Below, one piece after another: positions 18,107 to 26,889 of a stretch of DNA of 64,000 nt (the first letter of the stretch is position 1; every line of letters starts with the position of its first letter). Source of the DNA: Promethearchaeota archaeon (GTDB lineage Archaea > Asgardarchaeota > Lokiarchaeia > Sigyniarchaeales > SOKP01); the NCBI GenBank assembly GCA_019058245.1, contig JAHPZJ010000030.1, forward strand, positions 62,001 through 126,000, given 5' to 3'. Both the position numbers and the translations under genes were made by a program. The notes beneath the pieces were generated by a model, which worked only from the letters and a program-made list of their open reading frames with translations, had not been told where the DNA came from and searched no databases.

Positions 18107-19048
18107 ATGTTAAGTGATCCAGAACCCTATGAAAGCTCAATTGCAGATGTTAAAATCTTAGAGGATGAAATATTCCCAATAAATGAAGCATTTCTGAAAA
18201 TATTTGGAGACGATAAAGATCTAAAACTAAACTCAATCAAATTAGCTATTGGCAGCAATTACAATGACTATGTTACAATTGAAGAGAGTGATTTAGTTAA
18301 ATTTGACGTTAAACCAACTCTTACTGGTTTATTAGATTTTATCAAAGGTAATAGGGAAAGTATTTTAGGATTTTTAGATTGTGAATATATTAGTGAAGAA
18401 GGTAATGTTATTTACTTAAATTGTGGAAAAAAGAATGTATCTGAGAATGTGTATTCTATAAAAGTCCTGATTCTAGCTTCTATGCAACAGAGAGGATTTT
18501 TTCTTCAGCAAGAACACAAATACTATGGTCTTCAGCTTTATATTATTATAGAATCAAGAACACCTAATGATAATTTATTGCTTGAGTTATTAAAAGAATT
18601 AAATATAGATTGGGAAGTAATGTTTTTTAGAAGAAAACTGGCAATTCATGATTGGACTGAGATTGAATGTGAAAAAAACTCTGAAAATCTTAAAAGTTTT
18701 CTTCGTGCTAAATATGAATCTTTAAATTATTTTGATGTGAATAATATTATTCGTCTAGTTGTTAAAAATCAATTGCCATTCAAAGTAGCAAATAAAATGG
18801 CTTCTTTATTATATAAAATGAAAAGTGAAAGATCCCTTAGATTTCATGAAAAAAAATTCCAGGAAAATCCATATGAAAATGACCCGGTACAACAAGATGA
18901 ATATTCCATAACTCTTAAAAAAGCAGAAGTAGCTGCTGCAGCAAAATTAGCATGTGCATATTTAGGAATTCAAAAGAAAATTAAATTCGATAGAGATATT
19001 TCTGTGGATGAAATACTGAAATATGAAGCAGAAATAAATAATATGTGA
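18107..19048 (+). CDS. Protein of unknown function with disrupted or non-canonical 5' end
   Basis: 313 residues from the first ATG, but the same frame is open back to 17912 and the extra 65 codons look coding (FIEKFRAVIDDNTSLTIYN and CIIRRDLAKSYEIEVDA), with no ATG, GTG or TTG among them. Just upstream, another frame reads VDKKFEEEEQHQM from 17904, again coding-like. A single indel near 17945 would join the two; a run of ten A at 18014-18023 is another candidate site. The protein is soluble, acidic and alpha/beta, with a helical C-terminus (KKAEVAAAAKLACAYLG). No known motif was recognised. The spacer 17722-17911 holds nothing else I can identify. Confidence 0.6.
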   Translation: MLSDPEPYESSIADVKILEDEIFPINEAFLKIFGDDKDLKLNSIKLAIGSNYNDYVTIEESDLVKFDVKPTLTGLLDFIKGNRESILGFLDCEYISEEGNVIYLNCGKKNVSENVYSIKVLILASMQQRGFFLQQEHKYYGLQLYIIIESRTPNDNLLLELLKELNIDWEVMFFRRKLAIHDWTEIECEKNSENLKSFLRAKYESLNYFDVNNIIRLVVKNQLPFKVANKMASLLYKMKSERSLRFHEKKFQENPYENDPVQQDEYSITLKKAEVAAAAKLACAYLGIQKKIKFDRDISVDEILKYEAEINNM

Positions 19049-19108
19049 TTTTATTTGATTTTTAAATTAATAAATAAAAAAACTTGAGAAATTAACAAAT
19101 CATTTTTT

Positions 19109-20104
19109 TTAATTTAGCTTATAAGATTGTTTTAATAGCTCGTGATTTACTTCTCCTACTGTAATACTTTTACCTGTATTGATATTTGTTATTGTGTATT
19201 TTGCGGGAGCAAATAATCCTGGATCAATCTCATAGAAATTATAATTTACGGCTTTAAAAGTATCGAGAAATGGTTTTCCGTAACTAGAGGATGTATTTGC
19301 CGGAGCTTTTTTAGCTAATTCGAATAATTCTTCTTCTTTTTCCTTGTCAACATTAATTGTATAATATGTCGATCCCGCAGTAATAATAGAGTCATTTGTA
19401 CGTCCCATCGCACCAAGATCATCTTTAGCAATAGGTGCAATGGTAGTGGTTCCAAAACCATGACTTATTACTTCTATAGGAAATTTAATTTCGTGTAATT
19501 TATGTATACCTGTTTCTACAATTCTAGCAGCAACCTGTATAGATCCTGTCAAACAGGCAGTTGGCGCACAAGCTGCATAAGTGTAGCTAGGATCAACTCC
19601 ACATTTTTTTGCCACAATATCCATAACTTCAGTATTTGGTAATTTTGGGGTTTCAAAAACAATCACAGCACAATTAGAATTATCAGTATAATTTATTTCT
19701 TCAAAAATCTTTTCTACCTTAGCCTTTGCGCGAGCAGGTCCAGATCCTAAAGATTGAAACACAACTTTTTTTTTTAATTGTCCTTCTTTTTCTACTTCTT
19801 TTTTCAGTTTAACACTCCATCCTGCTAACTGAGATGCCATACAGGAAATTATTGGTTCGGAAGTAAAAACATTTACGCTTGGTATGTAATGACCATCTAA
19901 ATCATAAGAAGAAAACTCAATTGTACCTAATCCCCCCATACAAATCTCTCCTAGAAGTTTCCCTCCGATCCAAGAAGCATTTGCCATATCGAGAATTGTT
20001 GAGTCATTATCTAGTTTATTAACTTTTACGTTATAAATCTCCTTATTTTCTATGATTTTATCAATTATTTGCTTAGTTAGTTCATTAATTTTTATATGGT
20101 GCAC
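19109..20104 (-). CDS. mch: Methenyltetrahydromethanopterin cyclohydrolase
   Basis: Interconverts N5-formyl-H4MPT and N5,N10-methenyl-H4MPT in the archaeal C1 pathway. At 331 residues it is near the usual 315-325. Diagnostic segments are DGHYIPSVNVFT near 70, SLGSGPARA near 117, YAACAPTACLTGS near 177-189 and ISHGFGTTTIAPIAKDDLGAMGRTND near 212-238 (given as position and key residues). It works between Ftr (29369) and Mtd (27897), both in this window though not in the same operon. Confidence 0.97.
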   Translation of the reverse strand: MHHIKINELTKQIIDKIIENKEIYNVKVNKLDNDSTILDMANASWIGGKLLGEICMGGLGTIEFSSYDLDGHYIPSVNVFTSEPIISCMASQLAGWSVKLKKEVEKEGQLKKKVVFQSLGSGPARAKAKVEKIFEEINYTDNSNCAVIVFETPKLPNTEVMDIVAKKCGVDPSYTYAACAPTACLTGSIQVAARIVETGIHKLHEIKFPIEVISHGFGTTTIAPIAKDDLGAMGRTNDSIITAGSTYYTINVDKEKEEELFELAKKAPANTSSSYGKPFLDTFKAVNYNFYEIDPGLFAPAKYTITNINTGKSITVGEVNHELLKQSYKLN

Positions 20105-20211
20105 TTATTTTCACTTTATTAAATTTACTTTTTTTAATTGAGTATTTATTATTATTTTGATAATGTAATATATTATAATATTAATTTTGCATTTATGACT
20201 TTCTTCCATTA

Positions 20212-21735
20212 ATGAAGATGAATGATTTAAAAAAAAAAATGGATAAGCTTTTTGAAGCAATTGAAATTGAAAAAAATTACTTCCTAATTAATATAAAGGA
20301 AAACAATTTATCTGTTCATATATACACTCATTTAGATTCTGATGGTTTAAGCTCAGGAGCAATTCTCGGTAAAGCATTGTACAGAGAAAATATACCGTTT
20401 CAAATTACAGTTTTACGTCAATTAGAGAAAGAAGAAATATTAAAAATAACCAAAAATGTTAGAGAATTAAAAAAATTCCTAATTTTTTCTGATTTTGGTA
20501 GTGGTCAATATCTAGAACTTCAAAATCAGCTAGTTTTAAATGAAAAATTTAAATCCTTTATTATACTCGACCATCATATTCCCCAGAAAGTATCTTCTAA
20601 AGAAGATATTGATTTGATCGAGGAAATTCATAAAAAAACTTTTCAATGGCAAATTAATCCCTATTTTTTTAATATTAATGGAAGTTCAGAAATATCTGGC
20701 GCAGGTATATGTTATTTATTTGCTAAGTCTTTAAATAAAAAAAATATAGATTTATCTTCAATCGCACTTATTGGAGCAATGGGAGATATTCAAAATCAGG
20801 GTCCAAATAAGTCTTTTTTAGGGATAAATACATATATTTTAGAAGATGCAAAAAATAGTGGACTTATTGAAATTACAAATGATTTGAATTTTTCTTCAAT
20901 AAAACCACTAAACGAAGCAATAGCTTATTCGAGTGAAATAAAATTGCCAGGATTAACAGGAGATGTTAATAGAACTCTGATATTTCTGCAAACTTTAGGT
21001 ATTTTGATGGAAGATTCAAATGGTAATATTCGCACATTAAATGAACTTAATCAAGATGAAAAACAAAAGATTTCTACTGCAATTATTGAATATGCCGCAA
21101 TGAAACTTGATGTTGAACCAAGTGCTATCGTTAAGAAATTAATTATTAACCGATATTTACTAAAAAATGAAATAGTTGGATCTGAATTTCATGATTTAAC
21201 AGAATTTTCCAATCTTTTGAATGCATGTGGACGAACCAATAGTGCGTCATTAGGAATTGCTATTGCGATGGGAGATAGAAAAAAGGCTTATCAGAAATCT
21301 CAAGAAGTGCATTCTAATTACAAAAAATCTTTATTTAACAGTATAAGGTGGATTCAGGATAATCATAAAATACAACATAAGGAATATATTCAATATTTTT
21401 TCGGAGAAGATGTTATCCCTGAAAATATTATTGGAACAGTTACATCTATGCTAGTATTCGAGAAATTTGAAGGTTTTGATATAACAAAACCAATTTTTGG
21501 TTTAGCAAAAAGAGAAGGTGAAAATATTTATAAAGTATCAGGAAGAGCACATGATAAAATAGTATCAAAAGGGGTAAATCTTTCTCAAGCTATTAGAGAG
21601 GCATGTGAACTTTCAAATTTAGATGTATTAGGTGGTGGACATCCCCCAGCAGCAGGAACAAAAATTCCTATTGATAAATCGGACGAGTTTCTGGAAAATT
21701 GTAACATAATTATTGAAAGCCAATTAAATAAATAA
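20212..21735 (+). CDS. RecJ-like DHH-family phosphoesterase/exonuclease (archaeal type)
   Basis: A 507-residue DHH-superfamily protein of the archaeal RecJ/GAN kind, expected to hydrolyse single-stranded DNA or RNA with Mn2+ or Mg2+. Metal-binding motifs in order are HLDSDGLSSG (about 43-52), FSDFGSG (about 89-95), LDHH (about 123-126) and GAMGDI (about 192-197). The C-terminal DHHA1 domain has SGRAHDKI and GGGHPPAAG near 480. The start ATG at 20212 is followed by a second ATG two codons on. Archaeal homologs associate with the GINS replication complex; whether this one does is not visible. Confidence 0.9.
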   Translation: MKMNDLKKKMDKLFEAIEIEKNYFLINIKENNLSVHIYTHLDSDGLSSGAILGKALYRENIPFQITVLRQLEKEEILKITKNVRELKKFLIFSDFGSGQYLELQNQLVLNEKFKSFIILDHHIPQKVSSKEDIDLIEEIHKKTFQWQINPYFFNINGSSEISGAGICYLFAKSLNKKNIDLSSIALIGAMGDIQNQGPNKSFLGINTYILEDAKNSGLIEITNDLNFSSIKPLNEAIAYSSEIKLPGLTGDVNRTLIFLQTLGILMEDSNGNIRTLNELNQDEKQKISTAIIEYAAMKLDVEPSAIVKKLIINRYLLKNEIVGSEFHDLTEFSNLLNACGRTNSASLGIAIAMGDRKKAYQKSQEVHSNYKKSLFNSIRWIQDNHKIQHKEYIQYFFGEDVIPENIIGTVTSMLVFEKFEGFDITKPIFGLAKREGENIYKVSGRAHDKIVSKGVNLSQAIREACELSNLDVLGGGHPPAAGTKIPIDKSDEFLENCNIIIESQLNK

Positions 21736-21762
21736 TAATATTTTTATTTTTAAAGAATAATT

Positions 21763-23070
21763 TTAGACTTGATATACTTCTCCCGTTTCAGGAGCTACTG
21801 AATTATAATTTTTATTAGCCAATTCACTTGCTAAGTAAGTAGTTGATTTATTGTCCCCATGAATACAAAAAATATCTCTATTTGAATTTTCTCGGAAATC
21901 TAAACCTTTAATATAATTATGGATTTGGATATTATCAGAGTGGCTTGAAAAATCGAAGTAATCATATTCACATCTAGCTTCGATATTTAAATCAAATGAA
22001 TTTTTCCGATTTCTTCTTGATTCCTTAAATTCAAAAATTCCATTGTCTAATAATTTCCTTCCTGGTGTTCCTTCTACTTGATACCCAACTAAATATACTG
22101 CTGAAAAGGGATCTGGTAAGATTGATTGGATATAATCAATTGCATTACCTCCTTTAAGCATTCCAGAAGGTGAAATAATGACACCATTTTTATTTTTAAT
22201 ATTTGCCCTAATTTTAGCTTTAGAAACAAATTGAGTTTTCTTTAAGGCTTTTTTAAATAAATCGATATTTTTTATAAAATCGGGGTAATTTAAATATAAC
22301 ATTGATATTTTTCTTGCTAAACCATCAATAAAAATTGTTCCATCATAATTATATTTTTCCAAAATTAACATTGCTTCTTGAGAGCGTGCAACTCCAAATG
22401 CTGGAATTAAAACTTTCCCACCGTTATCAGTAATATTAAAAATTTTTTCCACAAACTCTTTTTCCAATTTTTCTCTTGGAGGATGTTGCTTAAGAGCATA
22501 TGTAGATTCTATAATCAAGGTATCTATCTCAGGGATATTCCGAGAATTTGCTGAATTTGTTAAATTAGTAGTTTGCAAATTGATATCACCTGAATATAAA
22601 ATCTTTTTATTATCTACTTCAATTAAAATGGATACACTTCCAGGAATGTGGCCTGCGTTAATAAATGTTATAAAAAAATTATCATGAATCTTTTGACGAT
22701 TTCCATTTTTTAGAAAAATAGAATTTTGTACTAAAGAATCTAATTCTCGATACCCAAATGGATAATTAAAATTTGATATTTTAATCATATCTTTTATCAG
22801 AACTTCTGATACAGCTAGACTGATTGAATTTGTAAAAAAAGGGATATTTTTAGTCTTATATAAAAAAGGTAGGGCACCAGAATGATCAATATGGCAATGA
22901 GTTAAAGCAACTGCTTTTAGATTATCTATATTTGTTTCGTATGGGAGCCTTTCATCTCCATGAAATCGTATCCCATAATCCAACATACATTTAACACCAC
23001 TTTTAGATTCGACTAGAATAGCACTACGTCCGACTTCTCTACATCCTCCTAGAAATGAAATATTTACCAT
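21763..23070 (-). CDS. Beta-CASP metallo-beta-lactamase ribonuclease (CPSF-like)
   Basis: A 435-residue MBL-fold RNA nuclease. Zinc motifs are HCHIDHSG near residue 58 (motif 2, HxHxDH), GHIPGS near 137 (motif 3) and YSGDIN near 155 (motif 4). The beta-CASP part has STYALKQHPPRE, GLARKIS, SPSGMLKGGNA and the late His motifs SSHSDN and IHGD. No N-terminal KH domains are present, so it fits the short aCPSF2-like group rather than aCPSF1, and the HCHIDH motif argues against aRNase J. Probable role: mRNA 3'-end processing or decay. Convergent with the DHH gene, 27 bp apart. Confidence 0.9.
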   Translation of the reverse strand: MVNISFLGGCREVGRSAILVESKSGVKCMLDYGIRFHGDERLPYETNIDNLKAVALTHCHIDHSGALPFLYKTKNIPFFTNSISLAVSEVLIKDMIKISNFNYPFGYRELDSLVQNSIFLKNGNRQKIHDNFFITFINAGHIPGSVSILIEVDNKKILYSGDINLQTTNLTNSANSRNIPEIDTLIIESTYALKQHPPREKLEKEFVEKIFNITDNGGKVLIPAFGVARSQEAMLILEKYNYDGTIFIDGLARKISMLYLNYPDFIKNIDLFKKALKKTQFVSKAKIRANIKNKNGVIISPSGMLKGGNAIDYIQSILPDPFSAVYLVGYQVEGTPGRKLLDNGIFEFKESRRNRKNSFDLNIEARCEYDYFDFSSHSDNIQIHNYIKGLDFRENSNRDIFCIHGDNKSTTYLASELANKNYNSVAPETGEVYQV

Positions 23071-23263
23071 ATTTTAATATTTCAATAATTATTATAAGCT
23101 TCTATAAAAGTAATTATATTCTTTAAACAAATTAGAAAATAATAATCTTATCAAATACAAAAATTACTATTTTGTAAATTCTTTCAAAAAATCAAAAGTC
23201 TTTTGGATATATCATTTGATCAAATTATTTTAGAAAAAAAAGAAGATCCTAAAATAAAAAAAA

Positions 23264-24013
23264 TTATTGAATTTTCTTTATGCTATTTGTTATCAAAGCA
23301 ATTACGTTACTTACATTTTTGCCAAAAATTTCTAAAATTTCTTCCCAAGTAACAGGTACTTCGTCATCTTTCCAACAATCATAATCCGTAGACATAGCAA
23401 CTGCCGCATAAGGTATAGATGCTTCATTTGCTAAAATTGTCTCAGGAGCGATGCTCATATTTATTACATCAGCTCCCCATAATCGAAACATTTCTGATTC
23501 AGCCCTAGTAGAAAACCTTGGTCCTTCAATAGTAATTACAGTTCCTTTTTCATGGTGTTTAAGATTAAGCTCCTTTGCTGTTTCAATAAGGATCTGTCTT
23601 AACTCATCTGAATAAGGATATGCCATCGCAGTGTGTTTAGCATCTCCAGGTGAAAACTGTTCAAAAAAAGTAACTTTTCTAAGTCTAGTAAAATCAATAA
23701 ATTGATCGACAATAACTAAATCCCCTCTACCAATTTTTTCTCGCAAACTCCCACAAGCTGTAGTGGCTAAGATATGAGTACACTCCTGATCTTTCAATGC
23801 TTGTATGTTAGCTCTATAATTTACATATGTTGGTGGAATTGTATGTTCTCTTCCATGTCTAGCTATGAGAACCACATCAACATTCTCAATCTTCCCAATC
23901 TTTAAAGGAGATGAAGGGTTTCCATATGGAGTATCAACTTCAATATCTACACCATCTTTTAAAATATCCGGATTATCTAATCCTGAACCTCCAATTAATC
24001 CTATTTTAACCAT
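23264..24013 (-). CDS. MTAP/PNP-family nucleoside phosphorylase
   Basis: Phosphorolyses a purine nucleoside, most likely 5'-methylthioadenosine or methylthioinosine, to base plus sugar 1-phosphate. Family segments are LIGGSGLD at the N-terminus, RHGREHTIPPTYVNYRAN near 53-70, TACGSL near 88, IEGPRFSTRAESEMFR near 178 and NMSIAPE near 203. I set the start at the ATG at 24013 (249 residues); a TTG at 24025 would add four residues without homology. The head-to-head neighbour at 24118 is a second family member. Confidence 0.93.
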   Translation of the reverse strand: MVKIGLIGGSGLDNPDILKDGVDIEVDTPYGNPSSPLKIGKIENVDVVLIARHGREHTIPPTYVNYRANIQALKDQECTHILATTACGSLREKIGRGDLVIVDQFIDFTRLRKVTFFEQFSPGDAKHTAMAYPYSDELRQILIETAKELNLKHHEKGTVITIEGPRFSTRAESEMFRLWGADVINMSIAPETILANEASIPYAAVAMSTDYDCWKDDEVPVTWEEILEIFGKNVSNVIALITNSIKKIQ

Positions 24014-24117
24014 AAAATTGATCAACTAAAATTTCAATTATATATTTATAATAATTATGATAGCTCAAATTTTATTTTATTATATTTTAATTAAAATAAA
24101 AACGCTATGATTTGATT

Positions 24118-24981
24118 ATGAGGAATGAAAAAGAAATTGTTGAGATAGGAATTATTGGTGGAACGGGATCTGATATAACTCTAGAAAATAAAAAAGAAAT
24201 GAAAGTATATACTCCTTATGGATGTACATCAGCAGCAATAATTATTGGTGATTTTAAGGGAAAGAAGATAGCATATTTTCCTAGACATGGTATAGGACAT
24301 TCCATTCCACCACATAACTTAAATTATCGAGCAAATATTTGGGCATTAAAAGAATTAGGTGTAAAATTTATTATCTCTCCATCAGCTGTAGGCTCTCTAA
24401 GATTAGAACATAAAAAAGGTAAATTTATATTAGTAGACCAATATATTGACCGAACTAAAAAACGTTTTGATACATTTTACGAGGGTGGACAGGTTTGCCA
24501 TATTGGACAGGCAGATCCGTATTGCAATTATTTAAATGAATTATTTTTTGAAAGTGGAAAAGATATTGGAATTGAGATTCAAAAGGGTGGGACTTATGTG
24601 TGTATTGAAGGTCCTAGATTTTCAACTAGATCCGAGTCAAAAATGTTTAGAGAATGGGGTGGGGATGTAGTAGGGATGACAACTTATCCTGAAGTGGTTT
24701 TATCTGCTGAGAAGGAAATATGCTATTGTTGTATTTCCATGGTCACGGATTTAGATGTATGGGCAGGAGAATGCCCTAAATGTGGCGTAGTAGAATATGG
24801 AAATTTATGTAAAGAATGTGGAAGTTCTATAAATAAATTGGAAGTTAATGTACCGGAGGTTCTAGAAACCATATCCAGAAACGCTGCTAACCTAAAAAAA
24901 ATATTAGAGATTACTATTACTAAAATTGACACTAAAAGAGATTGTAGTTGTTTCCATACATTATCAGATGCTATAATTTGA
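24118..24981 (+). CDS. S-methyl-5'-thioadenosine phosphorylase with zinc-ribbon insertion
   Basis: A 287-residue MTAP-family phosphorylase with GIIGGTGSD, RHGIGHSIPPHNLNYRAN, IEGPRFSTRSESKMFREWG and GMTTYPE; the MTTYPE substrate motif is typical of MTAP. Two extra features are visible. Near residue 220, after DLDVWAGE, a CPKCG ... CKECG insertion looks like a zinc ribbon of about 18 residues. Near the C-terminus a CSC triplet resembles the CXC redox motif of hyperthermophilic archaeal MTAPs. Start: ATG at 24118, preferred over the TTG two codons upstream. It would release adenine for Apt (26151-26678). Confidence 0.92.
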   Translation: MRNEKEIVEIGIIGGTGSDITLENKKEMKVYTPYGCTSAAIIIGDFKGKKIAYFPRHGIGHSIPPHNLNYRANIWALKELGVKFIISPSAVGSLRLEHKKGKFILVDQYIDRTKKRFDTFYEGGQVCHIGQADPYCNYLNELFFESGKDIGIEIQKGGTYVCIEGPRFSTRSESKMFREWGGDVVGMTTYPEVVLSAEKEICYCCISMVTDLDVWAGECPKCGVVEYGNLCKECGSSINKLEVNVPEVLETISRNAANLKKILEITITKIDTKRDCSCFHTLSDAII

Positions 24982-25100
24982 AAAATAAAAAATAATTATT
25001 ATATGTATGTTCAAAAATCTTAGTTAAAAATGGCAATTTAAACATAATAAGATTAATCTGTATAAAAATTAAAAAAGATCATAAATTCAATAAAGTGATT

Positions 25101-26099
25101 ATGAATAAAAGCAAAGTTTTGGTTCTTGGGTCGTTAGCTTTTGATTATATTATGGGATTTAAGGAGAATTTTATTAATGCTGTCTCAGTTAACCATGAAA
25201 AGGAAGAATATCAAAGCACTATTACTGCAGATAGTCGCCAACAATTTTTTGGTGGTACTGCAGGCAATATCGCTTATAATTTAGGTTTATTAAATATAAC
25301 AGAAGTATTTTTACTGGGTTCAGTAGGAAAAGATTTTGAGAGTTTAGGTTATAGAGATCATATAACACAATTTGATAATATTGAACTTGGTGTTGATGTT
25401 CATGAACAACTCTTTACTGCTGCTTGTTATATTGTAAATGATATAAAATCAAATCAAATGATCATCTTTCATGGAGGGGCATTAGATAAATGCAAGGAAA
25501 TCGATTTAAAAGATAAAATTAAAGATCCTGAAAACTATTCTTATGCTATCAATTCTACTCAGAGCGTTGATGCGATGAATTGTTTTTCAGAACAATTGTA
25601 TAATTTAAAAATACCAATTATTTTTGATCCAGGTCAAGTAACTCCTCTTTTTCCAAAAGAATTATTAATAAATAACATTAAAAAATCAGATATTCTAATT
25701 GGCAATATGTATGAAATAAGACAAATAATGAATAAAACAGGATTAAATATGGAGGAGTTAATTAAAATTATAAATGCTATTATTATCACTAAGGGATCAG
25801 AAGGATCAGAACTAATCTATAAAGACGCAAGAGAAAAGATATTTAGAACAAATATACCTATTGCCCCCCCAAATACTCTTATAGATACTACTGGAGCAGG
25901 CGATGGTTATCGAGCGGGAATATTATCAGGATTAACGTTAAATATGACTCTATTAGATTCTTGCAGATTAGGTGCTATAATTGGATCATTTGTAGTTGAA
26001 ACTAGTGGCGCTCAAACTCAGAGATTTGATATAAATGAAGTAAAAAAGAGATTTTTTAAAGTATTCGGATATATTCCTCCACAATTAGAAAGAAGATAA
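25101..26099 (+). CDS. PfkB/ribokinase-family kinase, probable nucleoside or sugar kinase
   Basis: A 332-residue carbohydrate/nucleoside kinase. The N-terminal substrate-binding motif is FFGGTAGNIAYNLG near 51-64 and the C-terminal phosphate/catalytic motif is DTTGAGDGYRAG near 272-283, where the Asp before GYRAG is the catalytic base. An ATG at 25101 is preferred to a GTG at 25095. Between MTAP and apt genes, an adenosine or related nucleoside kinase role is attractive, but family members also act on ribose and other sugars and the sequence does not settle it. Confidence 0.88.
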   Translation: MNKSKVLVLGSLAFDYIMGFKENFINAVSVNHEKEEYQSTITADSRQQFFGGTAGNIAYNLGLLNITEVFLLGSVGKDFESLGYRDHITQFDNIELGVDVHEQLFTAACYIVNDIKSNQMIIFHGGALDKCKEIDLKDKIKDPENYSYAINSTQSVDAMNCFSEQLYNLKIPIIFDPGQVTPLFPKELLINNIKKSDILIGNMYEIRQIMNKTGLNMEELIKIINAIIITKGSEGSELIYKDAREKIFRTNIPIAPPNTLIDTTGAGDGYRAGILSGLTLNMTLLDSCRLGAIIGSFVVETSGAQTQRFDINEVKKRFFKVFGYIPPQLERR

Positions 26100-26150
26100 A
26101 AAAATTAATTTTAGATAGGATATTTTTTATATTATTAGTTTAGCTTTGTT

Positions 26151-26678
26151 TTATTCTTCTACGGGAATCTCTATTAGGGTGAGAATATCATAATCCTTTA
26201 ATTTATCTCTGCCATGCAAACTTCCTGTTAATTCAATAATAAAAGCGATTCCTGCAACTTCACCAGCAGCCTTTTCAACTAAATTACATGCTGCTTTTGC
26301 TGTACCCCCTGTTGCCAATAAATCATCAAAAACTAAGACTTTATCCCCCTCTTCAATTGCATCAATATGCATTTCAATACTATCAGTCCCATATTCAAGT
26401 TCATATGTTTCACTTAGAGTTTTATATGGTAGTTTTCCTGGTTTTCTTATTAAAACGAACCCCGCACCTAAATGATAAGCAATAACGCCACCCCATACAT
26501 ATCCACGTGCTTCTATTGCTGCTACTTTAGTAATACCTTTTCCTCTGTAATGATCAATTATTTTATCACATGAATTTTTAAATGCAGCATGAACTTTTGC
26601 TAATGTGGTAATGTCTTTAAACTGTATTCCCTTAACTGGGAAGTCAGGTACATTTCTTATATAGTCTTCTAAATTCAT
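26151..26678 (-). CDS. apt: Adenine phosphoribosyltransferase
   Basis: Converts adenine and PRPP to AMP. At 175 residues it is the normal length. Family signs are NVPDFPVKGIQFKDITTL at 9-26, EARGYVWGG near 57-65, KPGKLPYKT near 79-87 and the PRPP loop VLVFDDLLATGGTAKAA near 113-129. It completes an adenine-recycling set with the phosphorylases at 23264 and 24118. It is convergent with the PfkB kinase, 51 bp apart. Confidence 0.97.
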   Translation of the reverse strand: MNLEDYIRNVPDFPVKGIQFKDITTLAKVHAAFKNSCDKIIDHYRGKGITKVAAIEARGYVWGGVIAYHLGAGFVLIRKPGKLPYKTLSETYELEYGTDSIEMHIDAIEEGDKVLVFDDLLATGGTAKAACNLVEKAAGEVAGIAFIIELTGSLHGRDKLKDYDILTLIEIPVEE

Positions 26679-26726
26679 TCTAATTCATTTTAAATTTATA
26701 AATTTAGAATTCAATTAATTAAATTT

Positions 26727-26752
26727 GATAATTAAAAATGATAATTAAAAAT
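26727..26752. repeat. Two tandem 13-bp direct repeats
   Basis: GATAATTAAAAAT occurs twice head to tail in the divergent spacer between apt and the Rag-like GTPase, 48 bp upstream of the apt start. It may be a replication slippage product or a repeated regulatory site. Confidence 0.5.
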
Positions 26753-26889
26753 GATTAATTATTCACATGATCAAATCTAAAAGATTCCAAATTTTCTTTT
26801 AATAATTAGAAAAAATTAAATAAAAATTAAAGTATAAAAAATATATTGAAGTTAAATAAAATACAAATTCTAAATCGGGTTGCATTTAA

